A program made the position numbers and the translations under genes. Positions 23,862 to 33,524 of a stretch of DNA of 64,000 bases are shown here, in pieces. The notes beneath the pieces were generated by a model. It was not told the DNA's origin and did no database searches. It saw only the letters and a list, made by a program, of their open reading frames with translations. Origin of the DNA: DATJGS01 sp035494735 (lineage in GTDB: Bacteria; Eisenbacteria; RBG-16-71-46); contig DATJGS010000033.1 in the NCBI GenBank assembly GCA_035494735.1, positions 16,891 through 80,890 on the forward strand, written 5' to 3'. Each line of letters starts with the position of its first letter. The first letter of the stretch is position 1.

Positions 23862-25646
23862 ATGACCGAACCCACGGCACCCGGAACCGAATCCCGCGTC
23901 CACGACGACGTCATGCTGCGCACCATTTCGGCGCTCGGCACGGCCTCGGCCGAGGGATCGCAGGCGGCCAGCAGCAATTTCAACGAGTTGCTGCGCAACG
24001 CGACGCGCCACGTGCGCCGGCTGGTGAACTGCGAGTCCGTCCGGATCTGGGTGATGCGCCGCGGCGGCCGGCGCCTCGTCGCGTTCGAGTTCCCGGAGGA
24101 CGGGCCGGCCCGGACCCCGGTCGAGCGACGGCTGCTGCGCGGCGAGGGGCTGGCCGGATGGGCGATCGAGCACGAGCGCTCCCTGCGCATCGATCCGGGC
24201 GAGCCGCGCCCCGCCCTGCGCGAGCCGGTGCCCGATTTCCGCTCGGCGCTCGTGCTGCCGCTGTTCCGCCGCGGCGGCGTGTTCGCGGCCGTCGAATGCC
24301 TCGACAAGCGCGGCGGCGCCGCGTTCAGCGACGCCGACTTCGACCGCCTCGACGTCGCCTCCGAGCACATCGCGTTCGCGCTCGACAACGCACTGCTCTA
24401 CGAGGAGACCGAGCGGCGCGCGCTCGAGAAGGAAGTGCTGCTCGAGATCTCGAAGACGCTGGCCACGCCGTTCGACGTCGAGGAGGTCATCGCCGAGATC
24501 TTCAAGACGCTGCGCCTGGTCGTGACGTACGACGCCGCGGCCGTCTACCTGGTGAACCGGCGCAGCCAGGCGCTCGAGATGGTGAGCGAGGTCGGCTACC
24601 CGCAGGGCTCCGAGGACGCGTTCGGCCTGATGGTCGGGCAGGGTGTCGTCGGCTGGGTCGCGAAGACGGGCGAGGCGGTGATCGTGCCCGACGTCAAGCA
24701 GGACCCGCGCTACGTCGCGGCGCGCCCGGAAACGCGCAGCGAACTGGCGGCGCCGCTCGTCATCGAGGGGCGCACGCTCGGCGTGTTCAATCTCGAGAGC
24801 GACGTCGAGGACGCGTATCACGAAGGCCACCTCGAGATCCTGGGCGCGTTCGCGGCGCAGGCCGCGGTGGCGATCGAGCGCGCGCGCACCACGCGCGAAC
24901 TGCTCGAGCGCCGCCGGCTCGAGAAGGAACTCGCGATCGCGCGCGAGATCCAGCAGTCGTTCCTGCCGAAGACGCCGCCCGACGTGCCGGGCTTCGAGAT
25001 CGCGGGCACGATGCAGGCCCACGACGAGGTGGGGGGCGATTACTTCGACTTCATCCGCGTGTCCGAGACGCGGCTCGGCATCGCCATTGCCGACGTGTCG
25101 GGGAAGGGCATCCCGGCGGCGCTCATCATGGCCGGGTTCCGCATGAGCCTGCTCGCCGAGATCCGCAACGAGTTCGCGATCCGCGCCGTCATGAGCAAGG
25201 TGAACGGGCTGCTCCACGAGAGCACGGATCGGGACAAGTTCGTGACCGCGTTCTATGGCGTGCTCGATTCCCACAACCGCGTGCTCATCTGCTCGAATGC
25301 CGGACACAATCCGCCGATCCTGTTCCGCGCGAAGGGCACGCTCGAGTACCTGTCGGACGGCGGCGTGGCGCTGGGGGTGCTCGCGGACGCGCGCTACGAG
25401 GAGAAGCCAGTGTTCATCGAGCGCGGCGACGTGCTCGTGCTGTACACCGACGGCGTCACGGAAGCGGAGTCGCCCGAGCGCGAGCAGTTCGGCCGGCGAC
25501 GCCTCGAGGCGTGCGTGCGCCGGCTGCTCGGCGGGAGCAGTCAGGAGATCATGAGCGGCATCATCGCCGAGGTCGCGGCGTTCAGCGGCTCGCGCGGGCA
25601 GACCGACGATCTGACACTGGTCGTGCTGCGTTCGACGCAGGAGTGA
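23862..25646 (+). CDS. GAF-GAF-PP2C (SpoIIE/RsbU-type) serine phosphatase
   Basis: 594 residues from the ATG at 23862. GAF domains lie at about 25-170 and 190-345, then a short coiled coil (ERRRLEKELAIAREIQQSFLP), then a SpoIIE/PP2C domain at 375-594. PP2C metal and catalytic motifs are present: EVGGDYFDF, IADVSGKGIPAAL, NAGHNPP and LYTDGVTEA...DDLTLVVLR. Such proteins dephosphorylate anti-anti-sigma (STAS) proteins in partner-switching pathways in response to ligands bound by GAF domains. No STAS or anti-sigma partner is in this window. Divergent from the pilB-like gene across 166 bases. Confidence 0.93.
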   Translation: MTEPTAPGTESRVHDDVMLRTISALGTASAEGSQAASSNFNELLRNATRHVRRLVNCESVRIWVMRRGGRRLVAFEFPEDGPARTPVERRLLRGEGLAGWAIEHERSLRIDPGEPRPALREPVPDFRSALVLPLFRRGGVFAAVECLDKRGGAAFSDADFDRLDVASEHIAFALDNALLYEETERRALEKEVLLEISKTLATPFDVEEVIAEIFKTLRLVVTYDAAAVYLVNRRSQALEMVSEVGYPQGSEDAFGLMVGQGVVGWVAKTGEAVIVPDVKQDPRYVAARPETRSELAAPLVIEGRTLGVFNLESDVEDAYHEGHLEILGAFAAQAAVAIERARTTRELLERRRLEKELAIAREIQQSFLPKTPPDVPGFEIAGTMQAHDEVGGDYFDFIRVSETRLGIAIADVSGKGIPAALIMAGFRMSLLAEIRNEFAIRAVMSKVNGLLHESTDRDKFVTAFYGVLDSHNRVLICSNAGHNPPILFRAKGTLEYLSDGGVALGVLADARYEEKPVFIERGDVLVLYTDGVTEAESPEREQFGRRRLEACVRRLLGGSSQEIMSGIIAEVAAFSGSRGQTDDLTLVVLRSTQE

Positions 25647-25662
25647 CGCGGCGTCCGCGACG

Positions 25663-25693
25663 GCACTTCATGCATCGCTTGAAGTGCTGGGTT
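25663..25693 (+). terminator. Possible terminator after the PP2C gene
   Basis: GCACTTCA and TGAAGTGC form an 8-base stem with a 9-base loop, followed by TGGGTTCTT. The tract is only moderately T-rich. Confidence 0.45.
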
Positions 25694-25694
25694 C

Positions 25695-25723
25695 TTGACC
25701 CTCGCGGGCGATCCCGATAGTCT
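25695..25723 (+). promoter_or_regulatory. Promoter of the M50-trpS-scpAB-rluB operon
   Basis: TTGACC, 17 bases, TAGTCT, 45 bases before the first start codon. AAGGGAG (25754-25760) provides the ribosome binding site for the TTG start. Confidence 0.7.
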
Positions 25724-25768
25724 GCGGCGTCCTCCTCGTCCCACTCTCCATATAAGGGAGCTTCGCCC

Positions 25769-26418
25769 TTGCGACTCGACCCGCTGCTCCTCGCGGCGTT
25801 GCCGGTGGTGCTGTTCAGCGTCATCGTGCACGAGTGCGCCCACGGGCTCATGGCGCTCTGGTGCGGGGATACGACCGCACGCGATCGCGGCCGGCTGACC
25901 CTGAACCCGCTGCCGCACATCGATCCGATCGGCTCGATCCTGCTCCCGGCCGTGCTGCTCCTGACGCACGCGCCGTTCCTGTTCGGCTGGGCCAAGCCGG
26001 TGCCGATCAACTGGGCCAACCTGCGGCGCCCCAAGGACGACGCGGTCAAGGTCGCGCTCGCCGGTCCGGCGTCGAACCTCCTCCTGGCGCTCCTGTTCGC
26101 CGTGCTGGTCCGCGTGGCGCCCGGGTCGGGCTTCTGGTCGCCGCTCCAGACCATGGCCGTGGGCGGCGTGGTGTGGAACTGCGCGCTCGCGCTGTTCAAC
26201 CTGATTCCGATCCCGCCGCTCGACGGATCGTGGGTCATCATGCGTTTTCTCAGCATGCGCCACATCATCGCGCTCCAGCAGTTCCGGCTCGTCGGCTTTG
26301 CGCTGATCATCGTGCTGCTCAACACGCCGATGTTCCACGGACTGTTCACGGTGCCGCTGCAGGCCCTGGTGAAGGCGATGCTCCGGATGTTCGGCACGCC
26401 GGTGGGCGCGGGGGCGCT

Positions 26419-26422
<4 letters not shown>
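25769..26422 (+). CDS. M50 site-2-protease family membrane metalloprotease
   Basis: 217 residues; TTG start with AAGGGAG eight bases upstream. HECAH is at residues 21-25 in the first membrane helix, and NLIPIPPLDGS near 150 supplies the third zinc ligand, so the intramembrane zinc site is complete. Four to five helices and no PDZ domain put it in the compact S2P group. Substrates of this group are usually membrane anti-sigma factors or signal-peptide remnants. Its stop overlaps the trpS start, an arrangement (M50-trpS-scpA-scpB) I recall as common in several phyla. Confidence 0.9.
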
Positions 26423-27527
<1,105 letters not shown>

Positions 27528-27531
<4 letters not shown>

Positions 27532-28430
27532 TCGAGCGCGATCCGGAGCTGGAGCCGACGGGCGAAGCGCCGCCGCGCGACGTGGACGACGACGCACCGG
27601 TGCGCCGCGGCGCGGACGGCGACGCGCCGATGAGCCCGCGCGAGCGCACCGAGGCCGCGTGGCAGCCGGGCCGCTCCGTCGTGACGGTCAAGCTCGAGCG
27701 CTTCGAAGGACCGCTCGACCTGCTGCTGCACCTCATCAAGCGCGACGAGATCAACGTCCACGACATCCCGATCGCGCACATCACGAATCAGTACCTGGCC
27801 TACATCGAGTTGATGCGCTCGCTGGACCTGGAAGTGGCCGGTGAGTTCCTGGTGATGGCGGCGACGCTGATGCGCATCAAGGCCAAGATGCTGCTGCCGC
27901 TGCCGGCGGTGGGCGAGGAGGAGGAGGAAGGCGATCCGCGCGAGGAGCTGGTGCAACGGCTGCTCGAGTACCGCCAGTTCAAGGAGGCCGCGGAGACGCT
28001 CAAGCTCAAGGAGGGCGAACGCCGCCAGCTGTTCGAGCGCGGCCTCGTGCCGGGCGAGGACGAAGCCGGCCCGTTGCCGCTCGCGCCGGCCACGCTGTTC
28101 GATCTGCTGGACGCGCTCAATCGCGTGATGTCGCGCGTGCCGCAACCGGCCGTCTACGAAGTGCAGGGCGAGCTGTACGACGTCGAGGACAAGATGTCGC
28201 TGATCGCGAGCACGGTCGCGGAAGAGGGCCGGCTCTCGTTCACCGGGCTGCTGTCGCGCTGCCGCGCGCGCGCCGAGATGATCGTGACATTCATCGCGCT
28301 GCTCGAACTCATCAAGCTCGGCCGGGTCGGCGTCATCCAGGTCGAGAATTTCGGCGACATCGAGATCGTCGCCCGCACGCCGGAAGAAGAGGACACCCAT
28401 GCCACCCGTACATCTCCAGGCGGCGATTGA
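27528..28430 (+). CDS. scpA: Segregation and condensation protein A
   Basis: 300 residues. The ATG overlaps the trpS stop. After a ~50-residue acidic, disordered leader comes the kleisin N-domain (FEGPLDLLLHLIKRDEINVHDIPIA), the linker (MAATLMRIKAKMLLPLP) and the C-terminal winged helix (LSFTGLLSRCRARAEMIVTFIALLELIKLG). ScpA bridges the two SMC heads and recruits ScpB. The leader is longer than usual. The last 32 bases overlap scpB. Confidence 0.96.
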
Positions 28431-29157
28431 AGCGCTGCTGTTCTCGTCCGATCAGCCGCTGCCGCTGTCGCTGATCGTCGAGTCCCTCGAGTCCGAACCG
28501 GAAGCCGTCGCCGAGGCGCTGCACGCGCTGGGCGAGACTTACGCTGCGCGTGAAGCCGGCGTCGAGCTGCGCGAGATCGCCGGCGGCTGGATGCTGGTCA
28601 CGACCGCGGCGCAGGCCGAGTGGGTCGGCCGCATGCTGCGGGGAAAGAGGCGCATGCGCCTGTCGCGCGCCGCGCTCGAGACGCTGGCCATCATCGCGTA
28701 CAAGCAGCCGGTCACGAAGTCCGAGGTCGAGGCGATCCGCGGCGTCGACGCGAGCGGCGTGCTCGCCACGCTGCTCGAGCGCAACCTCGTGACGATCCGC
28801 GGTCGCTCGAAGGTGGTGGGGCGGCCGCTGCTGTACGGCAGCACGCCCGAGTTCCTCGACTACTTCGGACTGCGCGACCTGCAGGAGTTGCCGCGCCCCG
28901 AAGAGTTGCGCGCGCTCGTCGCGGCGCGCGAGCCGGAGCAGCTGGAGATGATGGAGATCGAGGTCGTGTCGCAGGTCGCCACGGACCTCGGGCTCGGCAA
29001 GGTCGGCGGCGATCTCGCCGAAGGGCGGCACGATGTCGAGCCGCTCGCCGACGCGCACGGCGCTCCGGCCGAGGGCGCGTCGCGCGACGATGCGGACGAC
29101 GTCGAGGACGACGCAGCGGAAGAGGCCTGGGCCGAGCGCGAACCGGGTCGCTCTTGA
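28399..29157 (+). CDS. scpB: Segregation and condensation protein B
   Basis: 252 residues; ATG at 28399 inside the end of scpA. Two winged-helix domains: residues 1-80 (LQAAIEALLFSSDQPLPL) and 85-165 (RAALETLAIIAYKQPVTKSEVEAIRG). Residues 190-252 form an acidic, probably disordered tail. It dimerises and binds ScpA in the SMC complex. Confidence 0.96.
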   Translation: MPPVHLQAAIEALLFSSDQPLPLSLIVESLESEPEAVAEALHALGETYAAREAGVELREIAGGWMLVTTAAQAEWVGRMLRGKRRMRLSRAALETLAIIAYKQPVTKSEVEAIRGVDASGVLATLLERNLVTIRGRSKVVGRPLLYGSTPEFLDYFGLRDLQELPRPEELRALVAAREPEQLEMMEIEVVSQVATDLGLGKVGGDLAEGRHDVEPLADAHGAPAEGASRDDADDVEDDAAEEAWAEREPGRS

Positions 29158-31409
29158 GCGGCATCCGGCTGAACAAGTTGCTGGCGACGCGCGGCATCGG
29201 TGCGCGCCGCAAGTGCGACACGCTGATCGAGTCCGGCGCCGTCCAGGTGAACGGCGTGACGGTCACCGAGCCGGGCACGCGCGTCGAGCCCGAGATCGAT
29301 CGCGTGATGGTGAACGGCCGCCCGCTGCCCGGCGCGCCGACTCACCGCTACCTGATGCTCAACAAGCCCGTCGGCATGATCACGACGATGGATGACCCCG
29401 AGGGGCGGCGCACGATCCGTGACCTGTTGCCGTCCGGCTCGCGGCTGTACCCGGTCGGCCGCCTCGACGCCGACACCAGCGGTCTGCTCATCGTCACGAA
29501 CGACGGCGAGCTCGCGCACCATCTCATGCACCCGCGCTACGGCGTCGAGAAGCACTATCGCGTGCTCCTCGAGCGCGAGCCGACCGAGCGCCAGCTCGAG
29601 CGGCTGGCGACGGGCGTCGAAATCGAGCCGGGCGTGGTGAGCGGGCCGGCGCGCGTGCGACGCCGCGATCCGGTCGCGCGCGGCGCGGTCATCGAGATCA
29701 CGCTGCACGAAGGTCGTTATCGGCAGGTGCGGCGCATGTGCGAAGCGCTCGGGCTCACCGTGCTCGGGCTGCACCGCTGGGCGTACGGTCCGCTGCGCCT
29801 CGGCGAGCTGGCCCGCGGCGTGTGGCGGGAGCTGAGCGACTCCGAGGTCGAGATGCTGCGCAGCGCTTCGGCACGTCCGACGCGCCGCGGCGCGCCGGCA
29901 CGCGGATTCGCGCCACCGCGCGCCCACACGCGCGGCGTGCGCCGGCGCCACGACGAAGCGTCGCCCGCGTCGCCTCCGGCGCCTCCGCGCGCGGCACGCG
30001 ATCCGGGACCGCGAGCGCAGGCGCCGCCACCGCGCGATCGCGCCGAGCGCGGAACGGCGGAAGGGGGATGGGTCGGGAGGAAGTTCGAGACGCCGCGTGC
30101 GTTCGAGCGCCCGGAGCGCGCGCGCGGACCGCGGTCGACGCCGGACGTTCCGCACGGGCCTCCCGGCAAGCGACTGCGCGTGCGCGATTCGGAGTTCGGG
30201 ACACCGCGCCGCGTGCCGAGCGAAGCGCCGCGGCCGCGTTCGGAACGACCGGAGCGCAAGCCGCCGCGGTTCGGTCCGCCAACGCGCGACACGAGCCCGC
30301 CGCAGAGACGCTCGCGCGAAGAGGGGATGAGGCAGCGCGAGTCGACGCGACCGCGCGACGAATGGTCGGGACCTCCCTCGGACTTCGAGCGCGAACGGCC
30401 CGCGCGGGAAGGCGGACGCGAGCGCGGACGTCCCGGCGCGCCCGTGCGCGCCGATCGTGCCGCGGCTCCGGATTTCGGCGGACGTCGCGACTCGCGCCCG
30501 GCGCGGGGACGCGCTCCGCGCGACGCGGCGCGTGGAGTCGAGCGCGGCACCCGCGGTGGGCCGCCGGCCCGCTTCGAGCGTGGGGGGCGTGCTGCGCCGC
30601 CCGCGCGTTTCGAGCGCGGTCGCCCTGATGGACCGCCTGCCCGCTTCGAGCCGGGTGGCCGGGGTGCGCCTCCCGCTCGCCCGCAGCGTCGTGGCGCAAA
30701 CGCGTCGCCGGCTCGCCTCGAGCGCTGGAGCCGGGGCGGCCCGCCGGCCCGGCTGGAGCGCGGCGGTCGCGGTGCTCCGCCGGCGCGTTTCGAGAGAGGG
30801 AGCCGCGGAGCTCCGCCGGCGCGTTTCGAGCGCGGCACCCGCGGCGCCGCCCGTTTCGAGCGAGCGAGCCGCGGCGCACCTCCGGCGCGCGTCGAGCGTG
30901 GCACTCGCGGCGCCGCCCGATTCGATCGCGGCAGCCGTGGTGCGCCGCCGGCCCGTTTCGAGCGAACGAGCCGTGGCGCCCCGTCAGCCCGTTTCGAGCG
31001 GACGAGCCGTGGCGCGCCGCCGGCCCGTTTCGAGCGGACGAGTCGTGGTGCGCCGCCGGCCCGTTTCGATCGCGGCAGCCGCAGCGCACCGCCACCGCGC
31101 TTCGAGCGGGCGAACCGTGGCGCACCGCCCGCCCGTTTCGAGCGTGGCGGCGGCCGCGCACCGTCGAGAGGTTTCGAGCGGGGGCGCCCCGCCTCCGGTC
31201 GTGGTCGAGGACCGGCCCCGCGGCGTGGCCGGGAGTTCGGCGGCGCGACGCGTTTCGCGGGCGGCGAGTCGGCGCGGTCCCCGGGCGGCCGGGCGCCGAC
31301 GGCGCGTCGTGGCCGGCGTCAGGGCCCTGGCTCGGGCGGGCCGAGGCCGCGTGGCGGTCCTCCCAAGCCTCGCATTCAGCGGCCGGGGAAGCGCCCGTCG
31401 CGTGGGTGA
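29154..31409 (+). CDS. rluB: RsuA/RluB-family pseudouridine synthase with ~500-residue arginine-rich repeat tail
   Basis: 751 residues; TTG start overlapping the scpB stop (TTGA). S4 RNA-binding domain at about 1-60 (IRLNKLLATRGIGARRKCDTLI). Synthase domain at 65-245 with catalytic Asp105 in GRLDADTSG, and EGRYRQVRRMCEALG. From residue 246 to the end the protein is low-complexity and very rich in Arg, Pro, Gly and Ala. About residues 460-670 are tandem 10-12-residue units of the type RGAPPARFER followed by GS, TS or GT. Long basic tails are known on some RluB proteins and probably bind rRNA; this one is twice the size of the enzyme. The rRNA target (23S, as RluB) is inferred. Confidence 0.9.
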   Translation: MSGIRLNKLLATRGIGARRKCDTLIESGAVQVNGVTVTEPGTRVEPEIDRVMVNGRPLPGAPTHRYLMLNKPVGMITTMDDPEGRRTIRDLLPSGSRLYPVGRLDADTSGLLIVTNDGELAHHLMHPRYGVEKHYRVLLEREPTERQLERLATGVEIEPGVVSGPARVRRRDPVARGAVIEITLHEGRYRQVRRMCEALGLTVLGLHRWAYGPLRLGELARGVWRELSDSEVEMLRSASARPTRRGAPARGFAPPRAHTRGVRRRHDEASPASPPAPPRAARDPGPRAQAPPPRDRAERGTAEGGWVGRKFETPRAFERPERARGPRSTPDVPHGPPGKRLRVRDSEFGTPRRVPSEAPRPRSERPERKPPRFGPPTRDTSPPQRRSREEGMRQRESTRPRDEWSGPPSDFERERPAREGGRERGRPGAPVRADRAAAPDFGGRRDSRPARGRAPRDAARGVERGTRGGPPARFERGGRAAPPARFERGRPDGPPARFEPGGRGAPPARPQRRGANASPARLERWSRGGPPARLERGGRGAPPARFERGSRGAPPARFERGTRGAARFERASRGAPPARVERGTRGAARFDRGSRGAPPARFERTSRGAPSARFERTSRGAPPARFERTSRGAPPARFDRGSRSAPPPRFERANRGAPPARFERGGGRAPSRGFERGRPASGRGRGPAPRRGREFGGATRFAGGESARSPGGRAPTARRGRRQGPGSGGPRPRGGPPKPRIQRPGKRPSRG
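30540..31170 (+). repeat. Tandem in-frame repeats (mostly 30-36 bp) in the rluB tail
   Basis: About 17-18 degenerate units encode [S/T/G]-R-G-A-P-P-A-R-F-E-R. The best copies lie between 30930 and 31100, where unit length is 36 bases. All lengths are multiples of three, and differences between units are mostly at third positions or at the two variable codons, so the repeats are under protein-level selection. Confidence 0.85.
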
Positions 31410-31444
31410 AATGGCTGAACCGCAGTGGACTGCCCCGTTCGCCT

Positions 31445-31713
31445 GAGAATTCACAGTAGACAGCGGCCGGGGCCGTGAGATGCTTGTGCTCGCCTTCGTG
31501 CTCCTCATATGCGGCAGCGAGGAGCCTTCGCGCCAGGACGGCGCGAAGCGGATCCCAGGGAAGCACCCCTTGTAGTGCCTGGTGAGGAGAGCGGTGCAAC
31601 TCGATCGCGTGCCTCCGCCCGTCGCGCTCCCGGAAGAAGCGACTTCGCAGCTTTCTGGAACGATCCCCCCAAGCGACGGGGTAGAAAGCGCTGACAGGTT
31701 CGGGGCGGCGCCG
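31445..31713. other. Structured non-coding region with a series of hairpins
   Basis: No convincing gene is seen. Successive inverted repeats: 31500-31525 (GCTCCTC/GAGGAGC), 31526-31548 (CTTCGCGCC, loop AGGAC, GGCGCGAAG), 31555-31582 (CCAGG/CCTGG with inner CAC/GTG) and 31650-31689 (GCTTTCT/AGAAAGC with inner CCCC/GGGG). It matches no RNA family I know (not RNase P, tmRNA, SRP or 6S). It could be a long 5' leader, a small RNA, or a decayed palindromic element. Confidence 0.45.
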
Positions 31714-32169
31714 TTGCGTCGCGCGCTGTCCTGGCGCGGCGGACTCGCGGTGCTGGCCGGAGCGTTCAGCCTGCTCGGCCAGGGAGAGCGTGCGCGAGTC
31801 GATTCGCGCTTCGTCTCGCCCAGTTCGACGCTCGCGACGTACTGGTCGGCGCTGCGTGACGACGACGTCGAAGGTGCTTCGGAATGCCTGGTGGACGGCG
31901 GCGACGGCGTGCCCGAGCCGGGGACGCTGTGGTTCCTGCCGCCGACCAGCGACCTCACGCTCACGTCCTTCCGCACGCTCTCGGTGACGGCAGGTCGTCT
32001 GCTGGTGCGCTACGAAGTTCGCTATCACCCGCGCGGCTCGCGCGTCGATCTCCGGTTCGAGACCGGCAACGAGCTGGTGCGCGAGCACGGCGAGTGGCGC
32101 ATCGCGCGCGGGATCGGCGAGGCCAGCATGCCGGAGTGGAAGCCCATTCCCCGAACGGTTGACATCTGA
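31714..32169 (+). CDS. Small exported protein of unknown function (NTF2/DUF-like)
   Basis: 151 residues if started at the TTG at 31714; the frame is open to 31582, but the extra residues look non-coding and cover the hairpin region. Residues 1-27 (LRRALSWRGGLAVLAGAFSLLGQGERA) resemble a signal peptide or anchor. The rest (LATYWSALRDDDVEGASECLVDGG; VRYEVRYHPRGSRVDLRFETGNELVREHGEWRIARG) has the helix-then-curved-sheet pattern of NTF2-like lipoprotein domains; this is only a pattern match. The porV promoter overlaps its end. Confidence 0.5.
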   Translation: MRRALSWRGGLAVLAGAFSLLGQGERARVDSRFVSPSSTLATYWSALRDDDVEGASECLVDGGDGVPEPGTLWFLPPTSDLTLTSFRTLSVTAGRLLVRYEVRYHPRGSRVDLRFETGNELVREHGEWRIARGIGEASMPEWKPIPRTVDI

Positions 32170-32188
32170 TTCGAAGCGCCACTAGGCT
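32159..32188 (+). promoter_or_regulatory. Promoter of the PorV-like gene
   Basis: TTGACA, 18 bases, TAGGCT. The -35 box lies within the last codons of the preceding gene. The start codon is 39 bases downstream of the -10 box. Confidence 0.75.
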
Positions 32189-32227
32189 CCACGTTCGGCC
32201 GAATTTCGCACCCACTCCGAGGGATGC

Positions 32228-33343
32228 ATGACGCGTCACCTGCGCGTACCGCTCGTCGTTTTCGTCCTGCTGGTCGCGGCCTCGCCGGCATTCGCCACGA
32301 AGTACGCCGGTGAATTCATGAAGATCCCGGTCGGCGCGCGCGCCATCGGCATGGGCGGCGCCTTCACCGCGGTGTGCGACGACGCGACGGCCGCGTTCTG
32401 GAATCCCGCCGGGCTCGTGTACCTGCCGTATCGCGAGGCGCTGTTCCAGCACGCCGAGCAATTCGGGAGCCTCGAGAACCACGACTACCTGAGCGCGGCG
32501 TATCCGCTGGGCGGCGACAAGGAGCATCGCTCGACGTTCGGCGTCTCGCTCGTGCGCCTGGCCGTCGACGACATTCCGATCACGCCGCGCCCGAGCAGCC
32601 TGCGCCCCGGGGTCGACTTCCTCGACTACGGCACGGACAACGATCCGACGACGCCGGGCAATGGTCAGGGCAACGGTGTGTGGGATCGCGGCGAGCGGCT
32701 GCTGCTCACGTCGGACGACCTGTACATGGCCTCCAGCGCGGACATGGCGGCCACCGTTTCGTACGCGCGCCAGCGCGGCAAGCACTGGACGTTCGGCGGC
32801 AACCTCAAGTTCGTGCGCCAGAGCATCCCCGACACGCTGCGCGGCGAGCACGTCACGTCGTTCGGCGCCGGGCTCGACGTCGGCGCGAACTACATGCCGA
32901 CCGACGCGGTCACGATCGGAGCGGTCGTGCACGACCTGACGACGACCTACCTGTCGTGGAGCAACGGCACGCACGAACTCGTGGTCCCGACGCTCGACAC
33001 GGGAGCGGGCTTCAACTTCTACCCGGCCGAGCGCCACGCGCTGACCTGGGGCTTCGACCTGGGCTGGACGTTCGATGGGCGGGAAGCCGACAGCGAGATC
33101 CGCACGTCGCGCACGAACGTCGTCATCCGCACCGGGCTCGAATACTGGTACCGCAACACGCTGGCCCTGCGCACCGGCGTGAACGCGAAGGACCTCACGT
33201 TCGGCGTGGGGGTGCGCTACAAGCAGGTCGGCGTGGACTACGCCGCGTCCCTGAACCGCTTCTTCGCGGCCGACGACCCGAACTTCCCCTCGGACCAGAA
33301 TCTCGACGCCAGCCAGCTGGTCTCGCTGGCGGTGAACTGGTAG
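32228..33343 (+). CDS. PorV/UPF0164-family outer-membrane beta-barrel protein
   Basis: 371 residues with a signal peptide at 1-23. The mature N-terminus has the family hallmark KYAGEFMKIPVGARAIGMGGAFTA and FWNPAGL. Alternating strands continue to the end, which closes with a beta-strand (QLVSLAVNW) as in outer-membrane barrels. In T9SS organisms PorV (LptO) helps move cargo with C-terminal sorting domains, and several such cargo proteins are encoded in this window. Relatives such as PorQ and other FadL-like barrels cannot be excluded. Followed by a strong terminator. Confidence 0.85.
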   Translation: MTRHLRVPLVVFVLLVAASPAFATKYAGEFMKIPVGARAIGMGGAFTAVCDDATAAFWNPAGLVYLPYREALFQHAEQFGSLENHDYLSAAYPLGGDKEHRSTFGVSLVRLAVDDIPITPRPSSLRPGVDFLDYGTDNDPTTPGNGQGNGVWDRGERLLLTSDDLYMASSADMAATVSYARQRGKHWTFGGNLKFVRQSIPDTLRGEHVTSFGAGLDVGANYMPTDAVTIGAVVHDLTTTYLSWSNGTHELVVPTLDTGAGFNFYPAERHALTWGFDLGWTFDGREADSEIRTSRTNVVIRTGLEYWYRNTLALRTGVNAKDLTFGVGVRYKQVGVDYAASLNRFFAADDPNFPSDQNLDASQLVSLAVNW

Positions 33344-33363
33344 CCGCGCCCGCTCGCGCTTCG

Positions 33364-33401
33364 CCGCCCGGGACGCCACGCGTCCCGGGCGGCTGTGTTT
33401 T
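33364..33401 (+). terminator. Rho-independent terminator after the PorV-like gene
   Basis: A perfect 13-base stem (33364-33376 with 33380-33392), loop CAC, then TGTGTTTT. Confidence 0.88.
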
Positions 33402-33453
33402 CGGGCCGCGGCGACGTCCCTCACCGCGCGGGCGCGCGTCGCCGGCCCGCGCC

Positions 33454-33482
33454 TTGACGGAACCCGACGCGCTTCCTAGTGT
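33454..33482 (+). promoter_or_regulatory. Promoter of the glgC pair
   Basis: TTGACG, 17 bases, TAGTGT. The GTG start at 33525 follows AAGGGAG with 5-base spacing. Confidence 0.75.
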
Positions 33483-33524
33483 GCCGCGACGACGTTGCGT
33501 CGGGCTCTCTCCAAGGGAGATCGC

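Noticed and set aside
30540..31170. Regular ~36-base repeats that could suggest a CRISPR array
   Set aside because: Units are directly adjacent without unique spacers, vary in length by multiples of three, and encode a continuous peptide in frame with rluB. No cas genes are near.
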